64,000 nt of DNA from Deltaproteobacteria bacterium (GTDB lineage Bacteria > Desulfobacterota > Desulfobacteria > Desulfobacterales > UBA5852): positions 62,001 through 126,000 of the forward strand of contig JAHLLS010000001.1 in assembly GCA_020444045.1 (NCBI GenBank). The letters run 5' to 3'. The first letter of the stretch is position 1. Each line of letters opens with the position of its first letter. The notes below the pieces were generated by a model. It searched no databases and was not told the DNA's origin. It worked only from the letters and a program-made list of their open reading frames with translations. Of this stretch, positions 1 to 9,743 are shown one piece after another. Made by a program: the position numbers and the translations under genes.

Positions 1-75
1 CGAATCGACAAAATCGAAAGCCGCGAAGAACTGACCATTTCCGTGGGCCGCATCGATGCCCGCGCCGAGGCCTGA
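1..75 (+). CDS. C-terminal end of an upstream gene (partial)
   Basis: Frame 1 is open from the window edge and ends at the TGA at 73-75, giving 24 residues that end in ARAEA. The next gene starts only four bases later, which suggests one operon. The fragment is too short to assign a family. From the neighbouring FtsX-type permease an ABC ATPase or adaptor subunit would be plausible, but that is only a guess. The reading frame itself could be chance over such a short length. Confidence 0.45.
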   Translation, partial: RIDKIESREELTISVGRIDARAEA

Positions 76-79
76 CCCC

Positions 80-3000
80 ATGCCCATCCCGATCCGCCAT
101 CACAGGCTCGCCAACCTCCTGCTACGCGTTCCCGAGGCAAGAATGCCTAGGTGGGCTGGGCGTCCGGACCGCAGCCGGGCCTGCGCCCTCCTGGCCTTCA
201 TCATGGCCTGGAGCCTGTTCAGCAGTGCCGGCAGTGCCGCAACGACGACGCTGGAGCATGACATCCAGGTGCTGTCCGCCTACGGGGACCGCAGCACCGG
301 CAGCGAGGGCGCCCGTCAGGCCGCCGATTATATCCAGAATACCTTCACCCAGCAGGGATATGAAACCGTCGGGCGTTTCCGTCTGACGGTTCCGATTCGA
401 AAACACACGGAAAGCACATTACGGCTTAGCCCGGAAGGCCCTCCCCTGGCCGTCCACCCGCTTTTGGCCAACAGCATCTCCCCCGGAACCCTGCCCGCAG
501 CAGGCGTCACAGGTCCGCTGATTTATGCCGGACAGGGGGAACTATCCGATTTCAACGGGCTGGACGTGTCCGGCGCCATTGTCCTGATGGAAATGACCTC
601 CGGCAAAAACTGGCTGAATGCCGCCAACCTGGGCGCCCAGGCCCTGATCTATATCGACCGCGGACATACACGGCGTCCCTTGTTTCAGGACAAATTCGAA
701 TTATCCCCTATCGATTTTCCACGTTTCTGGGTGCCCGTCGAGGCGCTCGAGAAGCATGTCGACCGTCCCCAGGGCCTGACCCGCGAAACACTTGCGCCCC
801 AGGCCCGACTGACATCACAAATCGCCTGGCAGAATGTCCTGGCCGCCAACGTCTTCTGCCTGGTTCCCGGCACCGATGACACCCTGCGCCAGGAACTTTT
901 GGTCGTGGAGGCGTTTTATGACAGCACGGCCCGTGTGACCGGCCGGGCTCCCGGTGCCGATGAAGCCATGGGTATCGGCGCATTGCTGGAACTGGCTCGC
1001 TACCTCCGCAACCATCCCCCGCAACGCTCGATCCTGCTGCTGGCGACGGCCGGCCATGCCCAAACCCTGTCCGGCATGCGTGAGGCCGTGTGGAGTATCC
1101 ATGCCAAGTCCAAGGAATTCATCCTTAAACGAAAAATGCTGTCCGATGACCTCAAATTGGCACAAAAGGTCTCCAAGGGCTTAAAAATGACCGCCGTGAC
1201 AGCAGAGACCCCGGATGCCGGACTAATCAAAGCGCTCCTTGACGCCATTAAAACCGAGGTCGATCAGGTTTCCCGCCGGCTCATGCGACTTCGCCTGCAG
1301 GCAAATAGCGTTGACGACCAAGACACGATTAGGGAACTGGCACAACAACGGCAACTTCTGCGGGAGTTGAGTTGGAAAACGGATTTCAAACAACTCACCG
1401 ATTCGCAGGCCAAGATGATCGCGCGCCTGATCCCTGAAACCCGCGCCGTCAGCAAAGCCATTGCCCAAGACACACGGCAGCAGTTAACGCTTCTCAAAGA
1501 GGCCATGGCGTTCCGGCGCGTGGTGCGCGACCACGAAATAGCGGCCGTCATTTCCCTTCACCTGTCAAGTCACGGGGACGGTGTCGGGGCCTTCAACCAG
1601 GGGTGGCTTTACAGCCTGCGCCCACACCGGGCCAGCGCGCGTATATCCCCCTACAGCACCATCGAGGAAATCCTCCGCGAAACAGCGGCCACCGTCGAAG
1701 CCGAACTTGGCCTGCCGCCTGTTTTCAAGGACAGCCTGCGACCCAGCCGTTTGAAATCCTGGCAGAGCTATCTTCCCGACCAGCCCCAGATGGGGGGCGA
1801 AGTCAGTGCCCTGGCCGGCTTTATCGGCCTCACGCTGGCTACCACGCATGACGTGCGCGACTACTGGGGAACACCTTCCGATACGGTCGAAAAGATCGAC
1901 TGGCATTATGCCCGGCAGCAGGGGCAACTGGTATCCGGACTGATTCATCGCCTGGCCGAAAACCGGCCCCTCGCTTCAGGCGAGTATCCGCGGGACGGGT
2001 TGTCCACCCTGTCCGGACGTGCCAAATTCATCCGCCAGGGAGAGCTCTTTGCCGAACAGCCCGCACCGGGCACCATGATCCTGGCCTTTCAGGGGCCGGC
2101 AGCTTATCACGTCATGGTCGACCCCATGGGCCGTTTCCAACTCCACGGCATATCGGACAAAAAACTGGTTTTCGACAAGGTGATTCTGGAAGGCTACCGT
2201 TTCGATCCCGCCAGCGGCCAGACCCTGTGGGCCATCGATAAAAGGCAGACCGGCAAAGACGCCTATCGCGTCAAAATGCAGCGCAACCAGATGGAAACGG
2301 ATCTCATCATGTTTGCCTGCCGCCAGACCACTTTCTTCAGCCTGCTGGAACCGCGCAGTTTTCGTTACATGACCAAGATCGACCTGTTGGACGCCCGCCT
2401 TGAATCCCCGCCGCTGCGCTACTGGTGGAGCCGGATCGACACCCGCGAATCCACCATCGAGAGTCTGTTTATGACGCCGGAGACACGTTTCAAATTGACG
2501 TTGTCCGACTCGGTCCTGAATAAAAAAATGATCCTCACGGGAGCCACGGAGCGCCGCCCCGAGGGCATCGGCTATCTCGTCGATGACTGGCCAAGGCTTT
2601 ACCATACCGAATATCGGGTCGCACAAGACATGTGGCGCCTGCTGGAACCCCGGTTGCAAAGCCTCGAGGAAAACGGCATCCACAATGAGCGCCTGCTCAC
2701 GATCGAAGCCGAAGGCCGGGAGGCCCTGGAACAGGCCCGGCAGGCTCTGGCCGGAAAAACCTATGACCGCTTTATGGCGGCGGCCACCCGCTCCTGGGCG
2801 CTGGCCATCCGGGTTTACAATCAGGTGGAACAGACCCAGAAGGACGTTCTCTTCGGCGTGTTGTTTTATATCGCCCTCTTCGTGCCGTTTGCCTTCTGTG
2901 CCGAACGCCTGCTTTTCGGCTATCGCAATATTCACAAACGCATCATCGCCTTCACCTCGATCCTGCTGCTGCTCATCACCATCATCTACAATGTCCATCC

Positions 3001-4960
3001 GGCCTTTGATCTGGCCTACAGCCCGACCGTGGTGATCCTGGCGTTTTTCATCATGGGGCTGTCCCTCATCGTGACCCTGATCATTTTCTTTCGCTTCGAG
3101 GAAGAGATGGCCCAGCTGCAGAATCGGGCTTCCCGCAAAAGTGCCCAAGAAATCAGCCGCTGGAAGGCCTTTGTCGCCTCTTTCTTTCTGGGTGTCAGTA
3201 ATCTGAAGCGACGCCGGCTGCGAACAGCACTGACCTGCACCACGCTGATCATCCTGACCTTTACGATCATGAGCTTTACGTCCGTTAAATCCTCCCGCCT
3301 GCATGCACGCATCATGTTTCGGACGGAAGTGCCCTACCATGGCTTTTTCCTGAAAACGCCCAACTGGCAGAATCTGCCGGCGGAAGCGCTGGGCACCCTG
3401 GCCAACGCCTTTGACCAGGCCACGGTTGGGCCGCGGGTCTGGCTCGAAAATGAGGACCGCACCCGTGTCACGCGCATCCCGGTGGTTTTCGGCCCGCAGA
3501 CGTTTGAAGCCCAGGGATTGGTAGGCCTTTCGGCCCAAGAGGGGCAGCTTACCGGCCTGGATCGCCTGCTTGTGGCGGGGCGATGGTTTGAAAACGATAT
3601 CGACCCCGCGGTCATCATCTCACGCCGCATGGCCGACAATCTTGGCGTTCCCCTTGACCGACTCGACCAGACGGAAGTGCAGGTGTGGGGCACCCGCTAC
3701 AAAGTGATCGGTGTCTTTGACGGCAACCGCCTGGACGCCCACACGGATCTGGATGGCGAACCGCTGACCCCGGTGACCTTTCCCAGCGAGGTCTCCACCG
3801 AATTGACGGAAATCGAGATGGAGGCCCTCGAATCCGGCGACGATGTGGAGGCCTTTCAAAGCCGCTACCAGCACACGGCCGGTGATCTGACCGTTTACAT
3901 GCCCTACCGCGCCTTGCAGGCCATCGGTGGCCGCCTGAAAGGTGTCGCCATTATACCGCCAGCCGACATCGATACCCGCGAAGCCGCCCAGAATCTGGCC
4001 GACCGGTTTGGGCTGGAGCTCTTCAGCGGCGAGGTGGGCGGGACTTTTCTTTACCATTCCAGCGACAGCATTCAATACAGCGGAGTTCCGAATATTTTCA
4101 TCCCCCTCGTGATCTCCATTTTTATTGTTTTGAATACCATGATCGGCAGCGTCTATGAACGTCGCCGGGAAATCGGCATCTATACATCCGTAGGGCTGGC
4201 CCCTTCCCACGTGGCCTTTCTGTTTATTGCCGAAGCCATGGCCTTCGCCGTGCTGAGCGTCGTATTAGGGTATCTGGTAGCCCAGGCGGCCGCCAAGCTG
4301 TTTGCCGGCACGGCGCTGTGGTCCGGGATCACCGTCAACTACTCCTCGCTGGCCGGTGTGGCCGCCATGGTACTGGTTATTCTGGTGGTGTTGATCTCTG
4401 TCATTTATCCGTCTCGCGTGGCTGCCAATATTGCCATTCCGGATGTCAATCGTTCCTGGCGCATGCCTGACGCGAAACAGAGCCAGCTGGATATCACCCT
4501 ACCCTTTCTGGTCAAAAGGGACGAACAGAAAAGCCTGGGGGGATTCCTGCTGAGCCATTTCACCAGCCACCAGGACGTTTCCCATGGACTTTTCTCGACC
4601 GGTGAGATAGCGTTTGATTTTGATGCCGGCGCTATTGACGGCGCTCCGGCGGAAACGCCGCAAGATCGCGCCCCCGCTTGCTTTAAACTGTCATCACGTG
4701 TCTGGCTGGCACCCTTTGATTTCGGCATTATGCAGGATGTCGATATCTTTTTCTGTCCGGCTGAAGACGAAGCCGGGTTTCTGGAAATCCACACACGCCT
4801 GACGCGCAAAGCCGGCGAAGTCAATGCCTGGGGACGCATCAACAAAGCCTTCGTCAATGATCTGCGCAAACAACTGCTAATCTGGCGATCCATGGATGGG
4901 TGGACGCTGGCCCACTATGAAAAGATACTGGAAACAGCCGCCGCGCCCACGGCCACTTGA
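80..4960 (+). CDS. Giant fusion: degenerate M28-type peptidase + FtsX/MacB-like permease
   Basis: About 1626 residues. I chose the ATG at 80 (after the upstream stop at 75) over the overlapping ATG at 56. Order of parts: a signal-anchor near 34-54, a PA-like domain near 140-235, and an M28-like fold near 265-340 interrupted by a charged coiled-coil stretch (about 340-480). A carboxypeptidase-regulatory-like beta domain follows near 640-720, then three membrane helices near 920-1010, a MacB-like periplasmic domain, and FtsX-type helices near 1340-1450. The permease carries the usual 'ERRREIGIYTSVGLAP' coupling region. A soluble C-terminal domain of about 170 residues follows. Catalytic M28 residues appear lost: the zinc-ligand His of 'HYDS' is Phe (FYDS), and the Glu-Glu pair is replaced in 'ATAGHAQTLSG'. 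I infer an ABC-type permease with a non-catalytic substrate-binding peptidase fold. No ATPase is visible inside the window, so it may lie upstream. Confidence 0.8.
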   Translation: MPIPIRHHRLANLLLRVPEARMPRWAGRPDRSRACALLAFIMAWSLFSSAGSAATTTLEHDIQVLSAYGDRSTGSEGARQAADYIQNTFTQQGYETVGRFRLTVPIRKHTESTLRLSPEGPPLAVHPLLANSISPGTLPAAGVTGPLIYAGQGELSDFNGLDVSGAIVLMEMTSGKNWLNAANLGAQALIYIDRGHTRRPLFQDKFELSPIDFPRFWVPVEALEKHVDRPQGLTRETLAPQARLTSQIAWQNVLAANVFCLVPGTDDTLRQELLVVEAFYDSTARVTGRAPGADEAMGIGALLELARYLRNHPPQRSILLLATAGHAQTLSGMREAVWSIHAKSKEFILKRKMLSDDLKLAQKVSKGLKMTAVTAETPDAGLIKALLDAIKTEVDQVSRRLMRLRLQANSVDDQDTIRELAQQRQLLRELSWKTDFKQLTDSQAKMIARLIPETRAVSKAIAQDTRQQLTLLKEAMAFRRVVRDHEIAAVISLHLSSHGDGVGAFNQGWLYSLRPHRASARISPYSTIEEILRETAATVEAELGLPPVFKDSLRPSRLKSWQSYLPDQPQMGGEVSALAGFIGLTLATTHDVRDYWGTPSDTVEKIDWHYARQQGQLVSGLIHRLAENRPLASGEYPRDGLSTLSGRAKFIRQGELFAEQPAPGTMILAFQGPAAYHVMVDPMGRFQLHGISDKKLVFDKVILEGYRFDPASGQTLWAIDKRQTGKDAYRVKMQRNQMETDLIMFACRQTTFFSLLEPRSFRYMTKIDLLDARLESPPLRYWWSRIDTRESTIESLFMTPETRFKLTLSDSVLNKKMILTGATERRPEGIGYLVDDWPRLYHTEYRVAQDMWRLLEPRLQSLEENGIHNERLLTIEAEGREALEQARQALAGKTYDRFMAAATRSWALAIRVYNQVEQTQKDVLFGVLFYIALFVPFAFCAERLLFGYRNIHKRIIAFTSILLLLITIIYNVHPAFDLAYSPTVVILAFFIMGLSLIVTLIIFFRFEEEMAQLQNRASRKSAQEISRWKAFVASFFLGVSNLKRRRLRTALTCTTLIILTFTIMSFTSVKSSRLHARIMFRTEVPYHGFFLKTPNWQNLPAEALGTLANAFDQATVGPRVWLENEDRTRVTRIPVVFGPQTFEAQGLVGLSAQEGQLTGLDRLLVAGRWFENDIDPAVIISRRMADNLGVPLDRLDQTEVQVWGTRYKVIGVFDGNRLDAHTDLDGEPLTPVTFPSEVSTELTEIEMEALESGDDVEAFQSRYQHTAGDLTVYMPYRALQAIGGRLKGVAIIPPADIDTREAAQNLADRFGLELFSGEVGGTFLYHSSDSIQYSGVPNIFIPLVISIFIVLNTMIGSVYERRREIGIYTSVGLAPSHVAFLFIAEAMAFAVLSVVLGYLVAQAAAKLFAGTALWSGITVNYSSLAGVAAMVLVILVVLISVIYPSRVAANIAIPDVNRSWRMPDAKQSQLDITLPFLVKRDEQKSLGGFLLSHFTSHQDVSHGLFSTGEIAFDFDAGAIDGAPAETPQDRAPACFKLSSRVWLAPFDFGIMQDVDIFFCPAEDEAGFLEIHTRLTRKAGEVNAWGRINKAFVNDLRKQLLIWRSMDGWTLAHYEKILETAAAPTAT

Positions 4961-4996
4961 AGGGCGCCTTCAACCGAACGAACCTGCTGAACCGGA

Positions 4997-7003
4997 ATGC
5001 CGATGGAAAACCAGGTACCGCCCACATCCCCATCAACGCTGCGACCGCGCGCCGTTTTTCTGGGACTTCTTCTGGCGGTCGGCATCTGTGCGCTGACCCC
5101 TTTCAATAATGCCTTCCGGCAGGCCACGCCGCTCGGAGGGGGGCACTTCCCCCTGGCGCCGTTTTTCATTTTTTTCTGGCTTGCACTGATCATGGCCGGC
5201 GGCGGACGCCTGTTCAAACGCCCCCCCTGGTTGAACGGCAAGGAGCTCCTGTTTATCTGGATTCTGATGGTGCTCGTGTCGGGGATTGCCTATACCGGGT
5301 TGGTGCGCACCTTCTTCATCAATCTGACCGCCCCCTTCCATTTTGCAACACCCGAAAACCGATGGGCCGAAATTCTCACCCCACTGCTCCCGGCCAACTG
5401 GTTCCCCCGCAGTCAGGAGGCCGTAGCCGCCATTTACGAGGGGCTCCCGGGGGGCCGACGACTAGGGTGGGTCGCGGTGGTCCAGGCCATCCCATGGGCG
5501 GTCTGGCTCCCTTCGCTACTCACCTGGGGGCTCTTTGTAGCCTTGTGCTATTTTGTCATGATCTGCCTGGTCAACCTTCTCAGCCAGCAATGGCTGCGCA
5601 ACGAGCGCATGAATTTTCCGCTCCTGCGGGTTCCGTTGCTGATGGAAGAGGCCTATTCCCAAGGCGCATTCGGGCAGTTCCTGCTGAACCGTTTCATGCT
5701 GGTGGGGCTGCTGATACCGATCACCCTGCACCTGCTGAACGGCTTGAATTTTTATTTCCCAGGCGTTCCCCAGGTGCCCACCCTCATTCTGGCCGGCGCC
5801 TACTTTCCAAAATTCGGTTTGTTTTCCGGTTTCTACAAACTGAAAATCTATATCTATCCCGCCTTTATCGGCTTCGCCTTTCTGACCACGCGACAGATAT
5901 CCTTTTCCTTCTGGGTCTTTTTTTTGCTGGGAAGCCTGCTTTTCGGCCTTTTGGCCGTCATGGGCTACAATATCCCGGCCGCGGCCCTGGGCATCACCTT
6001 CGGCCCCACCCTTTCCCGACCGGAAGAAATGCAGATGATCGGGGCCTACGGCATTTTCTTCATTTTTATTATATGGCTGGCCCGCGACCACCTGATGGAT
6101 GTCTCACGCCAGGCCTTCGGCCTGGTTCCCGCCCGACCGTCAAACGCCGCATGGTTCTCCACGCGCCTGGCGGCCTGGGGGTTTATGGGCGGAACACTGA
6201 TCCTGATCGCCTGGCTGCACCTCATAGGTGTCGGGTGGTGGGTATCCGCTCTGGTGGTGAGCGCCTTTTTAATGATCATGCTGGTGGCTAGCCGCATTAT
6301 CACCCAGGGCGGGCTGGCCTATTTCACCTTGACCGCCGCCCCCCTCGATGGTGTCGTGGCCATTTTCGGACCGGGGATCTTTTCCGCCGCTGGTATTTTT
6401 ATCGCCGGTATCATCCAGAAAGCGCTTTTTCTTGATCTGCGTGAATCCCTCATGCCGTCCTTGGTGCATGCCAGCCGGATCACCGAAAAAATTAAACAGC
6501 GTCGCCTGATGGTGTCAGCGATTTCGGTTGCACTCCTGCTCGGCGTGGTCGTCTCTTTCACGGCCATGCTGGCCTTATGTTATAAATACGGCATCCGCGA
6601 ACTCGGTCTGGACTGGGCCAGCGGCACCACCCTGCATACCTATGAAAACGTGGTGGCGTTGATTGAAACGCCGCCGGAAACAAGCGCATGGGTCCGAACC
6701 TTCGCGTTGGCGGGGGCGGCCGTCATGCTGCTCCTGATCATCGGCTACCACCGCTTTTACTGGTGGCCGCTGCACCCCATCGGTTACCTGACCTGTTACA
6801 GTTCCGCCATGCGCATCCTATGGTTCAGCTTCTTCATCGGCTGGCTCTGCAATGCGCTGTGCATGCGGTATGGCGGGGTCGGTTTGTTCAAGAAGGTCCG
6901 CTATCTTTTCATCGGCCTGATTATCGGCGACTTCCTGATGGGCGGCCTGTGGGCACTCGCCGGTCTGTTTTCGGATGCCAGCTACCAGGTGCTGCCCTCG
7001 TAA
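4997..7003 (+). CDS. Polytopic membrane protein, DUF6785-like (OPT-related)
   Basis: About 668 residues with a dozen or more hydrophobic helices and no signal peptide beyond the first helix (residues ~20-38). The stretch 'MNFPLLRVPLLMEEA' followed by 'LLNGLNFYFPGVPQVP' resembles the conserved core of the DUF6785 group. These proteins resemble oligopeptide transporter (OPT) family membrane proteins and have no assigned role. It is followed 18 bases later by a second protein of similar size, so the two probably form a heteromeric membrane unit. An in-frame ATG two codons downstream (5003) is an alternative start; neither has a clear ribosome binding site. Function is unknown. Peptide or siderophore movement is a family-level guess only. 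Confidence 0.72.
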   Translation: MPMENQVPPTSPSTLRPRAVFLGLLLAVGICALTPFNNAFRQATPLGGGHFPLAPFFIFFWLALIMAGGGRLFKRPPWLNGKELLFIWILMVLVSGIAYTGLVRTFFINLTAPFHFATPENRWAEILTPLLPANWFPRSQEAVAAIYEGLPGGRRLGWVAVVQAIPWAVWLPSLLTWGLFVALCYFVMICLVNLLSQQWLRNERMNFPLLRVPLLMEEAYSQGAFGQFLLNRFMLVGLLIPITLHLLNGLNFYFPGVPQVPTLILAGAYFPKFGLFSGFYKLKIYIYPAFIGFAFLTTRQISFSFWVFFLLGSLLFGLLAVMGYNIPAAALGITFGPTLSRPEEMQMIGAYGIFFIFIIWLARDHLMDVSRQAFGLVPARPSNAAWFSTRLAAWGFMGGTLILIAWLHLIGVGWWVSALVVSAFLMIMLVASRIITQGGLAYFTLTAAPLDGVVAIFGPGIFSAAGIFIAGIIQKALFLDLRESLMPSLVHASRITEKIKQRRLMVSAISVALLLGVVVSFTAMLALCYKYGIRELGLDWASGTTLHTYENVVALIETPPETSAWVRTFALAGAAVMLLLIIGYHRFYWWPLHPIGYLTCYSSAMRILWFSFFIGWLCNALCMRYGGVGLFKKVRYLFIGLIIGDFLMGGLWALAGLFSDASYQVLPS

Positions 7004-7021
7004 GCGGCGTGGATAATAACG

Positions 7022-8983
7022 ATGTACGAAGATAAAGAACTGCAAGAATATCGCGATCTGCTCAAGCCCCCCACGCATTTTGAGGAGGGCTTCGACTGGA
7101 AAACCGTCGTGGGGGCGATCTTCATCGGCTTTCTCATGATGCCGGGCAGTATGTATCTTCAACTCGTGATCGGCACCGGTATCGGGCCGGCCGCCCGCTG
7201 GGTCACGATTATTCTCTTCGCTGAAATTGCCAAACGGTCTTATACGGAACTCAAGCAGCAGGAAATTTTTCTGCTCTATTACATGGCCGGCGCCGCCCTG
7301 GCCTCCCCTTTTCAGGGGCTGCTCTGGAACCAGTATCTCGTTCAATCCGACGCCGCCCGCATGCTGGGACTGACCGAGTTCATCCCCACCTGGATCGCAC
7401 CGGCCATGGATTCGGAATCCCTGATCGAGCGGACCTTTTTCCATCGCGACTGGCTGATTCCGATTCTTCTCCTGGTGGGGGCCCAGATCATTCAGCGCAT
7501 CGATCAGTTCGGTCTGGGCTACGCCCTCTACCGCATCACATCGGACGTTGAAAAACTGCCCTTTCCCATGGCACCTGTGGGGGCCTTGGGCACCATGGCG
7601 CTGGCCGAGTCCACCGAAGACCGCAAAACGGGCTGGAAATGGCGGGTTTTTTCCATCGGCGGCATGATCGGACTGCTGTTCGGCAGCGTCTATGTGCTGC
7701 TGCCCACGGTCTCCGATCTCCTGTTTACCCAACCGATCCGGCTGATACCGATCCCCTGGATCGAGTTGACCCGCCACACCGAAAATGTCCTGCCGGCCGT
7801 CGCCACCGGTATCCAACTGGACCTGGGCCTGGTGTTCATCGGCATGGTGCTGCCGTTCTGGGCGGTCATGGGTGGGTTGGTAGGCCTGATCATCACCGTC
7901 ATTGCCAATCCGATCCTCTACGAGCACGGCATCCTGCACCGCTGGCACCCGGGCATGGGCACGGTGGATACCATCTTTGCCAATAATTTCGATTTTTACA
8001 TGAGCTTCGGCATCGGGCTGGGGCTGGCCATCGCGGCCATCGGCATTTGGCACGTCATCCGATCGTTCCGGCAACAGGCCGCCGGCAGCCGGGGCAGTCT
8101 GAAAAATCTCTTCCACCCGCCGCCCGGCCGGGGGGATTTCAATTTCTGGATCTCCATCGGCATCTATGTGTTTTCCACCCTGGCTTACGTCGGCCTGTGC
8201 GTGTGGCTGGTGCCGACGTTCCCCTGGATCTTTTTTATCGCCTACGGCTTTGTTTATACCCCCATCGTGTCCTACATCACGGCCCGCATGGAAGGCATTG
8301 CCGGCCAGTTTGTCAGCCTGCCGCTGATCCGGGAAGCCAGCTTTATCGCCGGGGCCAAATTTTTCGGCTACCAGGGCATTGAAATCTGGTATGCCCCTAT
8401 CCCCATCCACAACTACGGCGAAGCCACCGTCAATTTCCGGCAGATCGAGCTGACCGGCACCAGTATCCGGGGCATCATCAAGGCCGAGATCGTGGTCTTT
8501 CCGGTGGTCATGACGGCCAGCCTGCTTTTTTCCCAGTTTATCTGGCGCCTGGCCCCGATTCCTTCCAGCAGCTACCCTTATGCCCAGGAGCTCTGGCACC
8601 TCCAGGCCCTGAACACCCTGCTCATGCAGACCTCCACCATTGAGGGCAATTCGCTGTTCTTCCAGGCCCTCAGCGCCTCGTCCCTCCTGTCGGGATTCGG
8701 TTTCGGGCTGATTGCCTACATGGTGCTGACCTTGCTAGGGCTTCCGATTCTGCTGATTTACGGCGTGGTGCGAGGGTTGGGGCAGAGTGCCCCCCATGGA
8801 TTAATTTTGGAACTGATCGGCGCCATGCTGGGGCGATTCTTTTTTCTCAAACGCTACGGGGCCATGTGGCGCCAGTATGCACCCGTACTGCTGGCCGGCT
8901 TTTCCTGCGGCATGGGTTTGACCGGCATGTTCGCCATGGGGTTCACGCTGATCTTGAAATCGCTGGGGCGATTGGCATATTAA
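7022..8983 (+). CDS. OPT-like integral membrane protein, partner of the preceding gene
   Basis: About 653 residues. A charged N-terminus of some 40 residues precedes many membrane helices. Conserved-looking segments include 'KRSYTELKQQEIFLLYYMAG' and 'RITSDVEKLPFPMAPVGA', the kind of sequence usually annotated as 'peptide transporter' or DUF6784-type in clusters with DUF6785 proteins. The start is 18 bases after the preceding stop, so the genes are almost certainly co-transcribed and probably translationally linked. No catalytic motif is visible. In this context (peptidase-like/FtsX fusion upstream, secreted protein downstream) it is probably part of an envelope transport complex, but the substrate is unknown. 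Confidence 0.7.
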   Translation: MYEDKELQEYRDLLKPPTHFEEGFDWKTVVGAIFIGFLMMPGSMYLQLVIGTGIGPAARWVTIILFAEIAKRSYTELKQQEIFLLYYMAGAALASPFQGLLWNQYLVQSDAARMLGLTEFIPTWIAPAMDSESLIERTFFHRDWLIPILLLVGAQIIQRIDQFGLGYALYRITSDVEKLPFPMAPVGALGTMALAESTEDRKTGWKWRVFSIGGMIGLLFGSVYVLLPTVSDLLFTQPIRLIPIPWIELTRHTENVLPAVATGIQLDLGLVFIGMVLPFWAVMGGLVGLIITVIANPILYEHGILHRWHPGMGTVDTIFANNFDFYMSFGIGLGLAIAAIGIWHVIRSFRQQAAGSRGSLKNLFHPPPGRGDFNFWISIGIYVFSTLAYVGLCVWLVPTFPWIFFIAYGFVYTPIVSYITARMEGIAGQFVSLPLIREASFIAGAKFFGYQGIEIWYAPIPIHNYGEATVNFRQIELTGTSIRGIIKAEIVVFPVVMTASLLFSQFIWRLAPIPSSSYPYAQELWHLQALNTLLMQTSTIEGNSLFFQALSASSLLSGFGFGLIAYMVLTLLGLPILLIYGVVRGLGQSAPHGLILELIGAMLGRFFFLKRYGAMWRQYAPVLLAGFSCGMGLTGMFAMGFTLILKSLGRLAY

Positions 8984-9052
8984 GAATATCGGCGGTGGGG
9001 GGCCCGCGTGTTCTCGGCCTCGTCAAAAACCGCCCGATGGAAAGGATGCGCT

Positions 9053-9673
9053 ATGAAGTACCTGTCAGCCATCGCTGCCTTTTTAGCCCTATGGAGCGCC
9101 GCCCCGATTCAGGCCGGCGATGTTCCCCATGGAGTGGCCGGGTTCGTTATCGGACAAAATGTTGCCGAATTCAGCGATCGCCTCCAGATGGATACCCGCC
9201 TTCCCCTGCGTTACCAGGAGTATCTGCAGGAGGTGGAAATCAAACCCCTGGCCGGGTTTAAAAGCGGCCTGATTGCTTACGGAACCTGCGCCCAACCCGG
9301 CCGCATCGCGCGCATCAAACTGAAATACGCCGATGCCAGCCGGTCGTTTTATGATGCCCTTTTAGCCCGCGTCGAGCGCCGCTTTGGGAAGCCAACCGAC
9401 TACGATGGGGATCCCTTTCATATCGTCATCGAATGGAAATGGTCTTTCATCGATGCCGATGGCAACCAGATCACGCTGCATCTGAGCCACAACAGCCGGG
9501 ACACCGAAGAAAAATTCGGTAACGCCGTTAAGCTCACTCTCGCCAATGGCGTGGATGAAGAGCGCCAATGCTCTCGCGCTGCCACCCCACAGCAGCGCGA
9601 GCCGGAAACGGTGCCGCACCCGCCCCTAAAATCCATGACCGGCGAGGACTGGAAACAGTTCATCCCCCAATAG
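9053..9673 (+). CDS. Small secreted protein of unknown function
   Basis: 206 residues from the ATG at 9053, which follows a GGAAAGG-type ribosome site. An upstream in-frame start at 9008 would place 15 extra polar residues before the signal peptide and is less likely. The N-terminus is a classical signal peptide (MKYLSAIAAFLALWSAAPIQAG) predicted to be cleaved near the AGD. The mature part has mixed alpha/beta character with 'VEIKPLAGFKSGLIAYGTC' and 'FYDALLARVERRFGKPTDYD'. The latter pattern (a short helix, then 'FGKP') is common in small periplasmic proteins that compare or monitor a ligand, but I cannot name a family. Gene order places it with the transport cluster. Confidence 0.65.
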   Translation: MKYLSAIAAFLALWSAAPIQAGDVPHGVAGFVIGQNVAEFSDRLQMDTRLPLRYQEYLQEVEIKPLAGFKSGLIAYGTCAQPGRIARIKLKYADASRSFYDALLARVERRFGKPTDYDGDPFHIVIEWKWSFIDADGNQITLHLSHNSRDTEEKFGNAVKLTLANGVDEERQCSRAATPQQREPETVPHPPLKSMTGEDWKQFIPQ

Positions 9674-9743
9674 GGGACACGACGATCCTTATGACGTCCT
9701 CTTTTCGTTGCGGCCCCCCTGTTTTCCGGAGTCCGATCCGACG

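Noticed and set aside
1976-3538. 520-codon open frame on the minus strand
   Set aside because: It lies wholly inside the M28-FtsX fusion gene. Its composition is typical of an antisense shadow in high-GC DNA and no family sequence is visible.
6818-8599. 593-codon open frame on the minus strand
   Set aside because: Antisense shadow of the two OPT-like genes; no recognisable domain.
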